Shown in pieces: positions 1-5,924 of a stretch of DNA of 6,766 nucleotides. A program made the translations under genes and the position numbers. The stretch lies in contig CAMUQM010000106.1 in NCBI GenBank assembly GCA_947095945.1, positions 1-6,766 on the forward strand, written 5' to 3'. The notes beneath the pieces are model-generated. The model was not told where the DNA came from. It worked only from the letters and a program-made list of their open reading frames with translations, and did no database searches. Numbering within the stretch: position 1 is the first letter of the stretch; each line of letters begins with the position of its first letter. The DNA comes from an uncultured Prevotella sp. Its GTDB lineage: Bacteria; Bacteroidota; Bacteroidia; Bacteroidales; Bacteroidaceae.

Positions 1-656
1 ATGAGTAATGAACATCCCCAAAGATAAAAACTAAGGTTATTCACACTGATTACCCACTGATAGAACTTGCACAAAGCGTGCCAATGTTTCGTTATATATG
101 CCAAAAGCATTGGAGCAACCAATACCAGACACACCTTATAGAGAATCGCAATGAAGGCATCCCAAAAGGTTATACCTGCTCCGGACTCTATTAAAGGGAA
201 GCAAACTGGTATCAACAGCGCACAGAGAAAGTTGGAGAGAAACGTATAAGTTGTCATTTCCTCAAGGTTTCCACCTAACTTCTGTGTGACCACTGCTGCT
301 GCAGAGGCACAAGGACAAATGATGCTAACAAGGAGTGCTTCAAGTAATATAAGCGGCTCACTCGTGATATGAAAAATCAGAATTGCCCCAATAACAACCG
401 CAACCATCAACACTTGAGAGAGAGCTATCCAAAGATGCCAACCTACAGGAATAAGCTTGCGGAAGTCTACCTTGCAGAAGGTAACATATAAGACGAGGAA
501 CATAAACAATGGAAGAGCTGCATCAAGGATAGGAGCAAAAAAGTTTGCTGCACCATCCAAGGCTGGAATAAAGGCGAAAAGCAGGTATAAAAAGCTACCT
601 GTAGCTATTGACACTGGCAGTGTCCACTCCTTTATAAATTGAATGATTCTCCTCAT
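1..656 (-). CDS. BASS/SBF-family (bile acid:Na+ symporter-like) transporter, 3' end beyond window
   Basis: This frame reads without a stop from an ATG at 656-654 to the left edge, giving 218 codons; the C-terminal part, perhaps a third of a usual 300-340 residue family member, is missing. The protein is very hydrophobic, with likely membrane segments near residues 12-30, 40-60, 73-95, 101-121, 137-156 and 167-188. The segment at 104-130, with Cys-Pro-Cys-Ala-Ser (114-118) and then Gln-Lys-Leu-Gly-Gly-Asn (125-130), resembles the conserved crossover region of SBF transporters (small residues plus a polar Gly-Asn end). Members of the family are inner-membrane, sodium-coupled carriers of organic anions; the substrate here cannot be told, and bile acid is only the family name. 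The start is supported by a -7 box about 55 bp upstream and by a short basic N-terminus (Met-Arg-Arg). It follows the lipoprotein gene on the same strand, but a terminator lies between them, so it is probably transcribed separately. Confidence 0.8.
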   Translation of the reverse strand, partial: MRRIIQFIKEWTLPVSIATGSFLYLLFAFIPALDGAANFFAPILDAALPLFMFLVLYVTFCKVDFRKLIPVGWHLWIALSQVLMVAVVIGAILIFHITSEPLILLEALLVSIICPCASAAAVVTQKLGGNLEEMTTYTFLSNFLCALLIPVCFPLIESGAGITFWDAFIAILYKVCLVLVAPMLLAYITKHWHALCKFYQWVISVNNLSFYLWGCSLL

Positions 657-710
657 CTTTAATCATCAAGTCAAACCAATTCTCTCCCCTCTCAGACAGA
701 GAATCGGCTG

Positions 711-718
711 CAAAGTTA
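711..718 (-). promoter_or_regulatory. Bacteroidetes -7 promoter box for the BASS transporter
   Basis: On the minus strand this reads TAACTTTG, an exact match to the Bacteroidetes TAnnTTTG -7 element. A TTG sits 21 bp further upstream (740-742), acceptable for the -33 element. The start codon lies about 55 bp downstream, which gives a leader of roughly 45-50 nt. No clear Shine-Dalgarno sequence precedes the start, which is usual in this phylum. Confidence 0.6.
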
Positions 719-828
719 CGAAAAAAGACTGAAAATCAGCAATATAATTCAAAAAACGTAAATTTGATTAAGACAAATTCAGAGTTTACAATTATGAAAC
801 ACGCCCTTTAAACAACAGATTATAACGA

Positions 829-860
829 CAAAAATCCCACCAACTTCGCAGTTAGTGGGA
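829..860 (-). terminator. Rho-independent terminator of the lipoprotein gene
   Basis: The minus-strand RNA folds as an 11-bp stem (860-850 with 845-835) containing one G-U wobble, closed by a GCGA (GNRA-type) tetraloop and followed by five U residues (834-830). On the plus strand the wobble becomes a C/A mismatch and no T-run follows, so the signal works for minus-strand transcripts. It lies about 45 bp past the lipoprotein stop codon and separates that gene from the BASS transporter. Confidence 0.85.
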
Positions 861-905
861 CCCATTCAAGTATATGTGAAGCTATAGAAAAGCGATTAGC
901 TTTTA

Positions 906-1763
906 TTATCTCTTGCGTAGACCATTTACTGCTCCAGCGCTATTCTTCGCATAGTCGTTCGCCTTAGCAGAACCAAAGGAAGCCTTGCTTGAAGCTCTTG
1001 TCAACGCATTTTCAGTCTTTGCATTTGCTGGTCTCTGACGAGCAAGATTGAAGCTCATAACATCTGTTGTGTTTGTACTACGTGCCGTGCCAAAGAATGT
1101 ATCATACCCCTTTGCCTGCTCATATCCTAAGTGGAAACCTTCATTAGTAGATTTCATATCAAGACGGAAGATTGTTCCACTATTAGTGTACTTGATGTAG
1201 ATGTCTCCATTATTATCGACATTCCAAGAGAATGCAAGTGTTTGTGTGTTACCTTGTGCATCAGTATCTACCTCAACACCATTTCCCTGAAGAGAATTAG
1301 CAGACGAATTGTACTGGAAGAACTTCATATTAGCTTGGAAAGAATTACGCATACGCTGTTTCGTATTATCATCCGTATACTCAATAGTCATACTTCCAGC
1401 CCACTCACCAGTCAGTGTCTGTGCCTCCTGGACAAGGCGACTAACCTGTGTGTTCTGCTCCTGACGATAGTTATTATCCCAGTTATAATATCTATTACTT
1501 CCAACAGCATCCATGAAAGCATAAAACTCTGAGGTTGTTGCTTCTGGATAATTATAATAGAACCAGTTATAAGCTGTATAATAACTTGATCCATTTGGAT
1601 ACTGATATAGATAATTACGTACGGCAGATGTAACCAAATTATTATAGTAATAATAATCATCTCCATCATAAAAATCATTATCACAGCTTGTCAATGTCAA
1701 GGGACTTGCAACTATTGCAAGTGCCAAGAATAATTTAGTGATTCGTTTCATATTCATATCCAA
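906..1763 (-). CDS. Lipoprotein of unknown function, Tyr-rich with basic tail
   Basis: The 285-residue protein begins with a lipoprotein signal: basic n-region, hydrophobic core at about 11-22, and lipobox Leu-Thr-Ser-Cys ending at Cys27. The residues after Cys27 are acidic (Asp28, Asp30, Asp33, Asp35, Asp36), similar to the lipoprotein export signal that sends Bacteroidetes lipoproteins to the outer cell surface, so a surface location is inferred. Residues 28-104 are very rich in Tyr (18 of 77) and Asn. Residues 115-240 look like a single beta-rich domain (Gly-Glu-Trp at 119-121, then alternating short strands and Gly/Asn turns), vaguely like lipocalin-type small barrels; this is a guess from pattern alone. 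The last 44 residues are Ala/Ser/Asn-rich with about 10 basic and 2 acidic residues. Met1, Met3 and Met5 are all possible starts; Met5 gives the most typical signal peptide. I recognise no named family. Confidence 0.9.
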   Translation of the reverse strand: MDMNMKRITKLFLALAIVASPLTLTSCDNDFYDGDDYYYYNNLVTSAVRNYLYQYPNGSSYYTAYNWFYYNYPEATTSEFYAFMDAVGSNRYYNWDNNYRQEQNTQVSRLVQEAQTLTGEWAGSMTIEYTDDNTKQRMRNSFQANMKFFQYNSSANSLQGNGVEVDTDAQGNTQTLAFSWNVDNNGDIYIKYTNSGTIFRLDMKSTNEGFHLGYEQAKGYDTFFGTARSTNTTDVMSFNLARQRPANAKTENALTRASSKASFGSAKANDYAKNSAGAVNGLRKR

Positions 1764-1793
1764 TTAAGTTATTATTTTCTTTATTTACTGATG

Positions 1794-1801
1794 CAAAAAT
1801 A
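1794..1801 (-). promoter_or_regulatory. -7 promoter box for the lipoprotein gene
   Basis: The minus strand reads TATTTTTG, an exact TAnnTTTG match, 30 bp before the annotated start codon, implying a leader of only about 20-25 nt. No convincing TTG is found 19-23 bp upstream, so the -33 half is weak and the promoter may need an activator. Confidence 0.55.
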
Positions 1802-1844
1802 GTGAATAAATAAGATGATAATTGCGTAAATACACTATTTGAAG

Positions 1845-1860
1845 ATAGGGAAATCCCTAT
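1845..1860. promoter_or_regulatory. 7-2-7 inverted repeat, candidate operator
   Basis: A perfect inverted repeat, ATAGGGA-aa-TCCCTAT, lies in the 268-bp divergent region between the lipoprotein and glutathione peroxidase genes. Its near edge is 44 bp upstream of the lipoprotein -7 box and about 117 bp upstream of the peroxidase -7 box. The short, GC-containing dyad stands out in AT-rich surroundings and is too small, with no T-run, to be a terminator. Dyads of two heptamers spaced by 2 bp suit dimeric helix-turn-helix regulators, for example the NarL/LuxR class; the actual regulator is unknown. Confidence 0.4.
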
Positions 1861-1976
1861 TAGATATGATTGACGATGAAAATTAAACCATATTGATAAG
1901 ACTGCAATTATCAATTACGAGTTAATCGAATACCAAAAAACTCTTAAACTATGGAGGTAGAAACAAATAATATTCG

Positions 1977-1984
1977 TATATTTG
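1977..1984 (+). promoter_or_regulatory. -7 promoter box for glutathione peroxidase
   Basis: TATATTTG matches the TAnnTTTG element exactly, with the gene start 47 bp downstream, so the expected leader is about 40 nt. No good TTG -33 element is present 19-23 bp upstream. The leader is purine-rich just before the start but lacks a clear Shine-Dalgarno core. Confidence 0.55.
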
Positions 1985-2031
1985 CAACATATAAAGAAGT
2001 AAATTATATAAAGAGAAGATAAGAAACAGAA

Positions 2032-2580
2032 ATGAGAACAGTTTATGAATTCTCTGTCAAAGACAGAAAAGGTAAGGCTTTTTCACTGAAAGAGTTTTCT
2101 AATGAAGTGCTGTTGATTGTAAACACAGCTACAAAATGTGGCTTCACACCAACCTACGATGAGTTGGAGGCACTCTATGAGAAGTACCATGCACAAGGAT
2201 TTGAAGTACTTGATTTCCCCTGCAACCAGTTTGGACAGCAGGCACCCGGTACAGACGAAAGTATCCATGAGTTCTGCAAACTTACATACGGCACAAAATT
2301 TCCACGCTTCAAGAAGGTAAAGGTGAATGGTGAAGATGCTGAGCCTCTCTTCAAGTTCCTTAAAGAACAAAAAGGCTTTGCTGGTTGGGACGAGTCACAC
2401 AAGCTCTACCCTATACTCGACAAGATGCTTTCTGAAGCTGACCCTAACTACAAGGAGAGCGCAGAGATTAAGTGGAACTTCACCAAATTCCTTATTAATA
2501 AGAAAGGACAGGTTGTTGCTCGCTTTGAGCCAACAGAGAAGATTGAGAATATCGCAAAGCAGATTGAGGAGTTATTGTAG
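2032..2580 (+). CDS. Glutathione peroxidase (cysteine type, probably thioredoxin-dependent)
   Basis: This 182-residue, signal-less protein is a cytoplasmic peroxidase that reduces hydrogen peroxide and organic hydroperoxides. All parts of the GPx active site can be seen: peroxidatic Cys36 in Asn-Thr-Ala-Thr-Lys-Cys-Gly-Phe-Thr, Gln70 after the Phe-Pro-Cys-Asn-Gln-Phe-Gly motif (62-68), and Trp148-Asn149 in Ile-Lys-Trp-Asn-Phe-Thr. Cysteine takes the place of the selenocysteine of animal enzymes. Cys82, just before Lys-Phe-Pro-Arg-Phe-Lys (89-94), sits where GPx enzymes that use thioredoxin keep their resolving cysteine, so thioredoxin rather than glutathione is the likely reductant. An insertion at about 115-145 before the Trp-Asn motif makes it longer than the 158-165 residues typical of bacterial GPx; my recollection is that Bacteroidales and some Firmicutes share this form. 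It is monocistronic, with its own promoter and downstream terminator, and divergent from the lipoprotein gene. Confidence 0.95.
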   Translation: MRTVYEFSVKDRKGKAFSLKEFSNEVLLIVNTATKCGFTPTYDELEALYEKYHAQGFEVLDFPCNQFGQQAPGTDESIHEFCKLTYGTKFPRFKKVKVNGEDAEPLFKFLKEQKGFAGWDESHKLYPILDKMLSEADPNYKESAEIKWNFTKFLINKKGQVVARFEPTEKIENIAKQIEELL

Positions 2581-2588
2581 GATAAAGG

Positions 2589-2633
2589 CTTACAATTAGT
2601 TCTTTCTTAATAAAGATAAAAACTATTTGTAAG
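2589..2633 (+). other. Large 3'-UTR hairpin after glutathione peroxidase
   Basis: Arms 2589-2601 and 2621-2633 pair over 13 positions with one mismatch, starting 8 bp past the stop codon. The loop contains a second small stem (2602-2605 with 2612-2615). The structure is AT-rich and no T-run follows, so it is not itself a standard terminator; it could protect the mRNA 3' end or be a processing site. Confidence 0.45.
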
Positions 2634-2651
2634 ATTACATATAACAAAAGG

Positions 2652-2694
2652 ATAAAAGGCAAAGGGTTTAGTGCTCTTTGCCTTTTATTATTTA
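2652..2694 (+). terminator. Rho-independent terminator of glutathione peroxidase
   Basis: A perfect 13-bp inverted repeat (2652-2664 with 2676-2688) contains the core AAAAGGCAAAG/CTTTGCCTTTT and can be extended by a G-U and a G-C pair into the loop. It ends in a T-rich run (TTTTATTATTT) on the plus strand. On the minus strand the stem is followed by TCCTTTTGTTA, so it may also stop read-through from the convergent symporter gene, whose stop codon is about 220 bp away. Confidence 0.85.
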
Positions 2695-2699
2695 TCATA

Positions 2700-2811
2700 C
2701 TTATTGCTATCCAGCAAACATAAGCCAACTTACTTCATATTTTAGATTTACTTGTAGCAGATATGTTTTTTCCTAATGTCTGTTTGCCTTTACTATCGTA
2801 AGATATTACAA
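2700..2811. other. Intergenic stretch with nothing recognised
   Basis: This part of the 325-bp gap between the convergent peroxidase and symporter genes holds no credible ORF, TAnnTTTG-plus-gene arrangement or strong hairpin on either strand. It would be the distal 3'-UTR of the minus-strand symporter transcript if that runs to the hairpin at 2652-2688. Confidence 0.4.
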
Positions 2812-2873
2812 GGTAATTAGCACTCAGCACCAATGGTGCTTACCAACAACACAACGCATGCTGGGCAACAGCA
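2812..2873. repeat. Cluster of small palindromes in the symporter 3' region
   Basis: Two perfect short inverted repeats occur together: AGCACC-aat-GGTGCT at 2826-2840 and TGCTG-ggcaa-CAGCA at 2859-2873. A further AGCAC copy at 2819-2823 could pair with GTGCT at 2836-2840 as an alternative fold. Neither hairpin is followed by a T-run on either strand. The cluster begins 33 bp beyond the symporter stop codon and is richer in G+C than its surroundings. It could be a REP-like element or a transcript-end structure. Confidence 0.4.
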
Positions 2874-2905
2874 CATAAGTGAAACACGCAAAGTAAGTTT
2901 TAAGC

Positions 2906-4348
2906 TTATTTCATTTCGCAATCCAAGCCCTGCTTTCTTGCAGGAAGAAAGAAGCATGCTGAGAATGTTATCAATCCATTTAACATCAACAGTTCATAGC
3001 CAAACTTGTAACCGGTAGTCCTTGAAACGATTGTATCTAAAGCAAAACAAAGAAGCGGACTGGCTACTGCTATGTATGGTGTCAGCCTGTCATTTACAGT
3101 TCGCTTTGTGCATAATCCAAATGCAAAGAGACCTAAAAGTGGACCGTATGTATAAGAAGCTATGGTGTAAATAGCATCTATCAGACTCGTTGAGTTGACA
3201 TAGCGGAAGATAAGAATAAACAGAATAAACACAATCGACATACCAACGTGTGCCTGCTTACGTAACTTTTCATCCTTTGGACGGTTGCAAATATCCACAC
3301 AATAAGTTGTTGTCAAGGCTGTTAAGGCAGAATCTGCACTGGAGAAGCAGGCTGCCACAATACCTATCGTAAATAGAATGACAACCAAAGTACCTAACTG
3401 TCCACCTGCTACAGCCTGCAACATCAGATTATCTGGCATGTCAGGCAAGGTTTGTCCTATACTATTAAAATACATTATTAGCAATACACCCAAGGATAAG
3501 AAGAGTAAGTTAGCAGGCACAAAGGCAAAACCATAGGTGCACATATCCTTTTGTGCCTCACGCAAAGTCTTACAAGTAAGGTTCTTTTGCATCATGTCTT
3601 GGTCCAGTCCTGTCATAACAATAACAATAAAGATACCGCTTAAGAACTGTTTCCAAAAGTTCTGTTTTGATACCCAGTCATCGAACACAAAGATACGAGA
3701 ATGACTGTCGTTAGCTATTGCCTGCGCTGCTTCTGGAAGAGTCATGCCCAATGCTTCGACAACCTTATATATGATAAGAATAAGCGCAAGAAGCATACAA
3801 AGGGTCTGAAAAGTGTCTGTCAACACCAGTGTACGAATACCTCCTCGTCGTGTATAGAGCCAAATAAGTGCCACAAGAGCAACCACTGTTACAGGGAAAG
3901 GTATACCGTATGCATCTAAGACAAAACGTTGAAGTATCATACAGACAACATAGAAGCGCACAGCAGCACCTGTCATCTTTGACAAAAGAAAGAAAGAAGC
4001 ACCTGTCTTATAACTAAAACTACCCAGACGTGTTTGTAGATAAGAATAGATAGTCGTCAACTTTAGGCGATAATAAACAGGAAGTAAAAGAAATGCCACT
4101 GCAAAATAACCAAGAATAAAACCTAAACAAGTCTGCATATAGGTCATATCACTCAACATTACCATACCCGGAACGCTAACAAAAGTGACACCAGAAATGC
4201 TGGCACCTATCATTCCAAAGGCTACAAGATACCAAGGCGACTGTCCATTCGCACGGAAAAAGGCTTCATTATCAGCTTTATGTCCCGTAACTCTACTTAT
4301 TAACAATAAGATGCAAAAATATGCAAGAATAGTAGCGATTATTATCAT
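2906..4348 (-). CDS. Sodium:solute symporter (SSS family), substrate unknown
   Basis: The 480-residue inner-membrane protein has many hydrophobic segments, as expected for the 13-helix SSS fold, and a typical family length. Visible family marks in order: the broken first core helix Gly-Ala-Ser-Ile-Ser-Gly-Val-Thr-Phe (48-56); Arg-Gly-Gly-Ile-Arg-Thr-Leu-Val-Leu-Thr-Asp (168-178) followed by Gln181; Asp249-Gln-Asp-Met-Met-Gln-Lys-Asn (to 256) leading into Arg-Glu-Ala-Gln (263-266); and Ser336-Ser337-Ala-Asp-Ser340 with a later Val-Asp-Ile (351-353). The Ser336-Ser337 pair matches the position that binds sodium at the Na2 site in PutP and vSGLT. These carriers use the sodium gradient to bring in sugars, sialic acid, amino acids or vitamins; nothing in the sequence or neighbours fixes the substrate, and no carbohydrate gene adjoins it. 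The chosen ATG lies immediately ahead of the first membrane helix and no in-frame ATG is seen just upstream. Confidence 0.93.
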   Translation of the reverse strand: MIIIATILAYFCILLLISRVTGHKADNEAFFRANGQSPWYLVAFGMIGASISGVTFVSVPGMVMLSDMTYMQTCLGFILGYFAVAFLLLPVYYRLKLTTIYSYLQTRLGSFSYKTGASFFLLSKMTGAAVRFYVVCMILQRFVLDAYGIPFPVTVVALVALIWLYTRRGGIRTLVLTDTFQTLCMLLALILIIYKVVEALGMTLPEAAQAIANDSHSRIFVFDDWVSKQNFWKQFLSGIFIVIVMTGLDQDMMQKNLTCKTLREAQKDMCTYGFAFVPANLLFLSLGVLLIMYFNSIGQTLPDMPDNLMLQAVAGGQLGTLVVILFTIGIVAACFSSADSALTALTTTYCVDICNRPKDEKLRKQAHVGMSIVFILFILIFRYVNSTSLIDAIYTIASYTYGPLLGLFAFGLCTKRTVNDRLTPYIAVASPLLCFALDTIVSRTTGYKFGYELLMLNGLITFSACFFLPARKQGLDCEMK

Positions 4349-4356
4349 AATGGCAG

Positions 4357-4364
4357 CAAAATTA
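4357..4364 (-). promoter_or_regulatory. -7 promoter box for the sodium:solute symporter
   Basis: The minus strand reads TAATTTTG, an exact TAnnTTTG match, only 8 bp before the start codon at 4348. If this box is used, transcription would begin within a few bases of the ATG and the mRNA would be almost leaderless. No TTG -33 element is seen at the right spacing, so confidence is moderate. Confidence 0.45.
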
Positions 4365-4407
4365 CTAAAAATATAATCATTCCGTGCATTTAGAAAATCT
4401 TATTTTG

Positions 4408-4415
4408 TAACTTTG
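4408..4415 (+). promoter_or_regulatory. -7 promoter box for the TrpB2 gene
   Basis: TAACTTTG matches TAnnTTTG exactly and lies 52 bp before the start codon, predicting a leader of about 45 nt. It is arranged back to back with the symporter promoter, with 43 bp between the two -7 boxes, so upstream elements of the two promoters must overlap. No leader peptide with Trp codons, attenuator hairpin or T-box-like element is visible in the leader. Confidence 0.5.
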
Positions 4416-4467
4416 TAGAACATCATCTTTCAGATAACATTTATCCATTGTTTAATTTAGTAACAGT

Positions 4468-5829
4468 ATGGCACAACAGAAAAGATTTATACTTAACGAG
4501 CAAGATATCCCTACACAGTGGTATAATATTCAGGCTGACATGCCCACAAAGCCCCTTCCTCCACTCCATCCGGCTACACGTAAGCCAATGACAGCAGAGG
4601 ACCTTTCTGAGATTTTCAGTATGGAATGTGCTAAGCAAGAGCTTGATTGTGAGCATGCTTGGATTGATATTCCCGAAGAAGTGCTGGATATGTATAAGTA
4701 TTATCGCTCCACACCTCTTGTCCGTGCGTATGCTTTGGAGAAAGCATTAGACACACCTGCACATATCTATTTCAAGAATGAAAGTGTAAATCCACTGGGC
4801 TCACATAAGGTTAATTCTGCCATTCCACAGTGTTACTATTGTAAACAGGAAGGTGTTACAAACGTGACAACAGAGACAGGTGCTGGTCAATGGGGTGCTG
4901 CATTATCCTACGCTGCAAAGGTATATGGACTTGAAGCAGCGGTTTATCAGGTGAAGATTTCCATGCAACAGAAACCATACCGTTCGCTGATTATGAGGAC
5001 GTTTGGGGCTATGGTTGAAGGTTCACCTTCAATGTCTACACGTGCAGGAAAGGACATCGTGACACGTGACCCAATGCACCCCGGATCATTGGGAACAGCT
5101 ATCTCAGAGGCTATTGAGTTAGCAAAGACTACGCCTAATTGTAAATACACTTTAGGCTCAGTACTCAATCACGTTGCATTGCATCAAACTATTATTGGTT
5201 TGGAGGCTGAAAAGCAAATGGAGATGGCCGGAGAATATCCTGACAAGGTCATTGCTTGCTTTGGTGGTGGTAGTAACTTCGGTGGTATTGCCTTCCCTTT
5301 CATGCGCCATAATATTCTTGAAGGAAAGCAGACAGAGTTTATTGCAGCAGAGCCAAACAGCTGTCCAAAGCTGACACGTGGTAAGTTTGAATATGATTTC
5401 GGTGATGAGGCCGGCTATACACCATTGTTGCCTATGTACACACTTGGGCACGATTTCAAGCCAGCAAACATCCATGCAGGTGGTTTGCGCTATCATGGTG
5501 CAGGCGTCATTGTGAGTCAGCTGCTAAAAGATGGTTATATGTCTGGAATGGATATACCACAGTTGGAAAGTTTTGAAGCTGGTATCCTTTTCTCACGTAC
5601 AGAAGGAATTATCCCAGCACCTGAGAGCTGTCACTCCATTGCCGCAGCCATCCGAGAGGCAAAGAAAGCAAAGGAAACAGGCAAACAAGACGTTATCCTT
5701 TTCTGTCTTTCAGGACATGGACTCATTGATATGACCGCTTACGACACCTATATCAATGGTGATTTGAGAAACTATACGCTCACTGACGAAGACATAGAGA
5801 AGAATCTTGAAACTGTTCCGAAGATATAA
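4468..5829 (+). CDS. trpB: TrpB2-class tryptophan synthase beta chain
   Basis: This 453-residue cytoplasmic PLP enzyme joins indole with L-serine to make L-tryptophan. Motifs: PLP-binding Lys114 in Asn-Pro-Leu-Gly-Ser-His-Lys-Val-Asn-Ser-Ala; catalytic Glu136 in Glu-Thr-Gly-Ala-Gly-Gln-Trp-Gly (136-143); phosphate-binding Gly-Gly-Gly-Ser-Asn (266-270); and Ser415 in Leu-Ser-Gly-His-Gly, placed to contact the pyridine nitrogen. The length, the extended N-terminus with Tyr80-Arg-Ser-Thr-Pro-Leu-Val-Arg-Ala, and Trp142 where TrpB1 has His (Gln-Trp-Gly rather than Gln-His-Gly) put it in the TrpB2 class, not the roughly 400-residue TrpB1 that pairs with TrpA. No trpA or other trp gene lies within the window; the neighbours are a symporter and pantothenate kinase. 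In the family, TrpB2 may act with little or no help from TrpA, salvaging free indole; that role is inferred here. It has its own promoter and a strong terminator, so it is probably monocistronic. Confidence 0.95.
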   Translation: MAQQKRFILNEQDIPTQWYNIQADMPTKPLPPLHPATRKPMTAEDLSEIFSMECAKQELDCEHAWIDIPEEVLDMYKYYRSTPLVRAYALEKALDTPAHIYFKNESVNPLGSHKVNSAIPQCYYCKQEGVTNVTTETGAGQWGAALSYAAKVYGLEAAVYQVKISMQQKPYRSLIMRTFGAMVEGSPSMSTRAGKDIVTRDPMHPGSLGTAISEAIELAKTTPNCKYTLGSVLNHVALHQTIIGLEAEKQMEMAGEYPDKVIACFGGGSNFGGIAFPFMRHNILEGKQTEFIAAEPNSCPKLTRGKFEYDFGDEAGYTPLLPMYTLGHDFKPANIHAGGLRYHGAGVIVSQLLKDGYMSGMDIPQLESFEAGILFSRTEGIIPAPESCHSIAAAIREAKKAKETGKQDVILFCLSGHGLIDMTAYDTYINGDLRNYTLTDEDIEKNLETVPKI

Positions 5830-5869
5830 GAACAAAAGATAACACGCTATTATATTGTAGAATAAAGCA

Positions 5870-5914
5870 ACAGGCACTTTGTAGACAATGCTACAAAGTG
5901 CCTGTAATCTTTTA
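5870..5914. terminator. Bidirectional terminator between trpB and pantothenate kinase
   Basis: A perfect 15-bp inverted repeat, ACAGGCACTTTGTAG at 5870-5884 and its complement at 5891-5905, encloses the 6-nt loop ACAATG. On the plus strand it is followed by AATCTTTTAT, and on the minus strand by TGCTTTATTC. It lies 40 bp after the trpB stop and 19 bp after the convergent kinase stop, so it should end both transcripts. Confidence 0.88.
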
Positions 5915-5924
5915 TAGATAGCGA

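Noticed and set aside
457..642. 61-codon plus-strand ORF near the left end, rich in Lys and Arg.
   Set aside because: It is opposite the BASS transporter frame, which is open for 218 codons with clear membrane segments and a proper promoter; the Lys/Arg richness comes from reading the hydrophobic gene in antisense.
760..780. Inverted repeat AATTTG/CAAATT upstream of the BASS transporter.
   Set aside because: Only 6 bp, nearly all A/T, with a 7-nt loop; such repeats are expected by chance in this AT-rich gap.
1131..1532. 133-codon plus-strand ORF opposite the lipoprotein gene.
   Set aside because: It is antisense to a convincing lipoprotein gene; its peptide has no signal, domain or motif I recognise and is Ile/Ser/Thr-rich as expected from reading AT-rich coding DNA backwards.
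1951..2022. A 23-codon plus-strand ORF just upstream of glutathione peroxidase, starting ATG GAG GTA.
   Set aside because: It contains the exact TATATTTG -7 box within it, so a transcript from that promoter would not include its start, and its composition (Asn/Lys/Arg/Ile) is what AT-rich intergenic DNA gives by chance.
4416..4467. Possible Trp attenuator or riboswitch in the trpB leader.
   Set aside because: The leader is only about 45-50 nt, has no Trp-codon peptide, no competing stems and no terminator hairpin.
5158..5496. 112-codon minus-strand ORF inside trpB.
   Set aside because: It lies wholly within the conserved TrpB2 coding region, including the complement of the phosphate-binding motif, and shows no independent coding signature.
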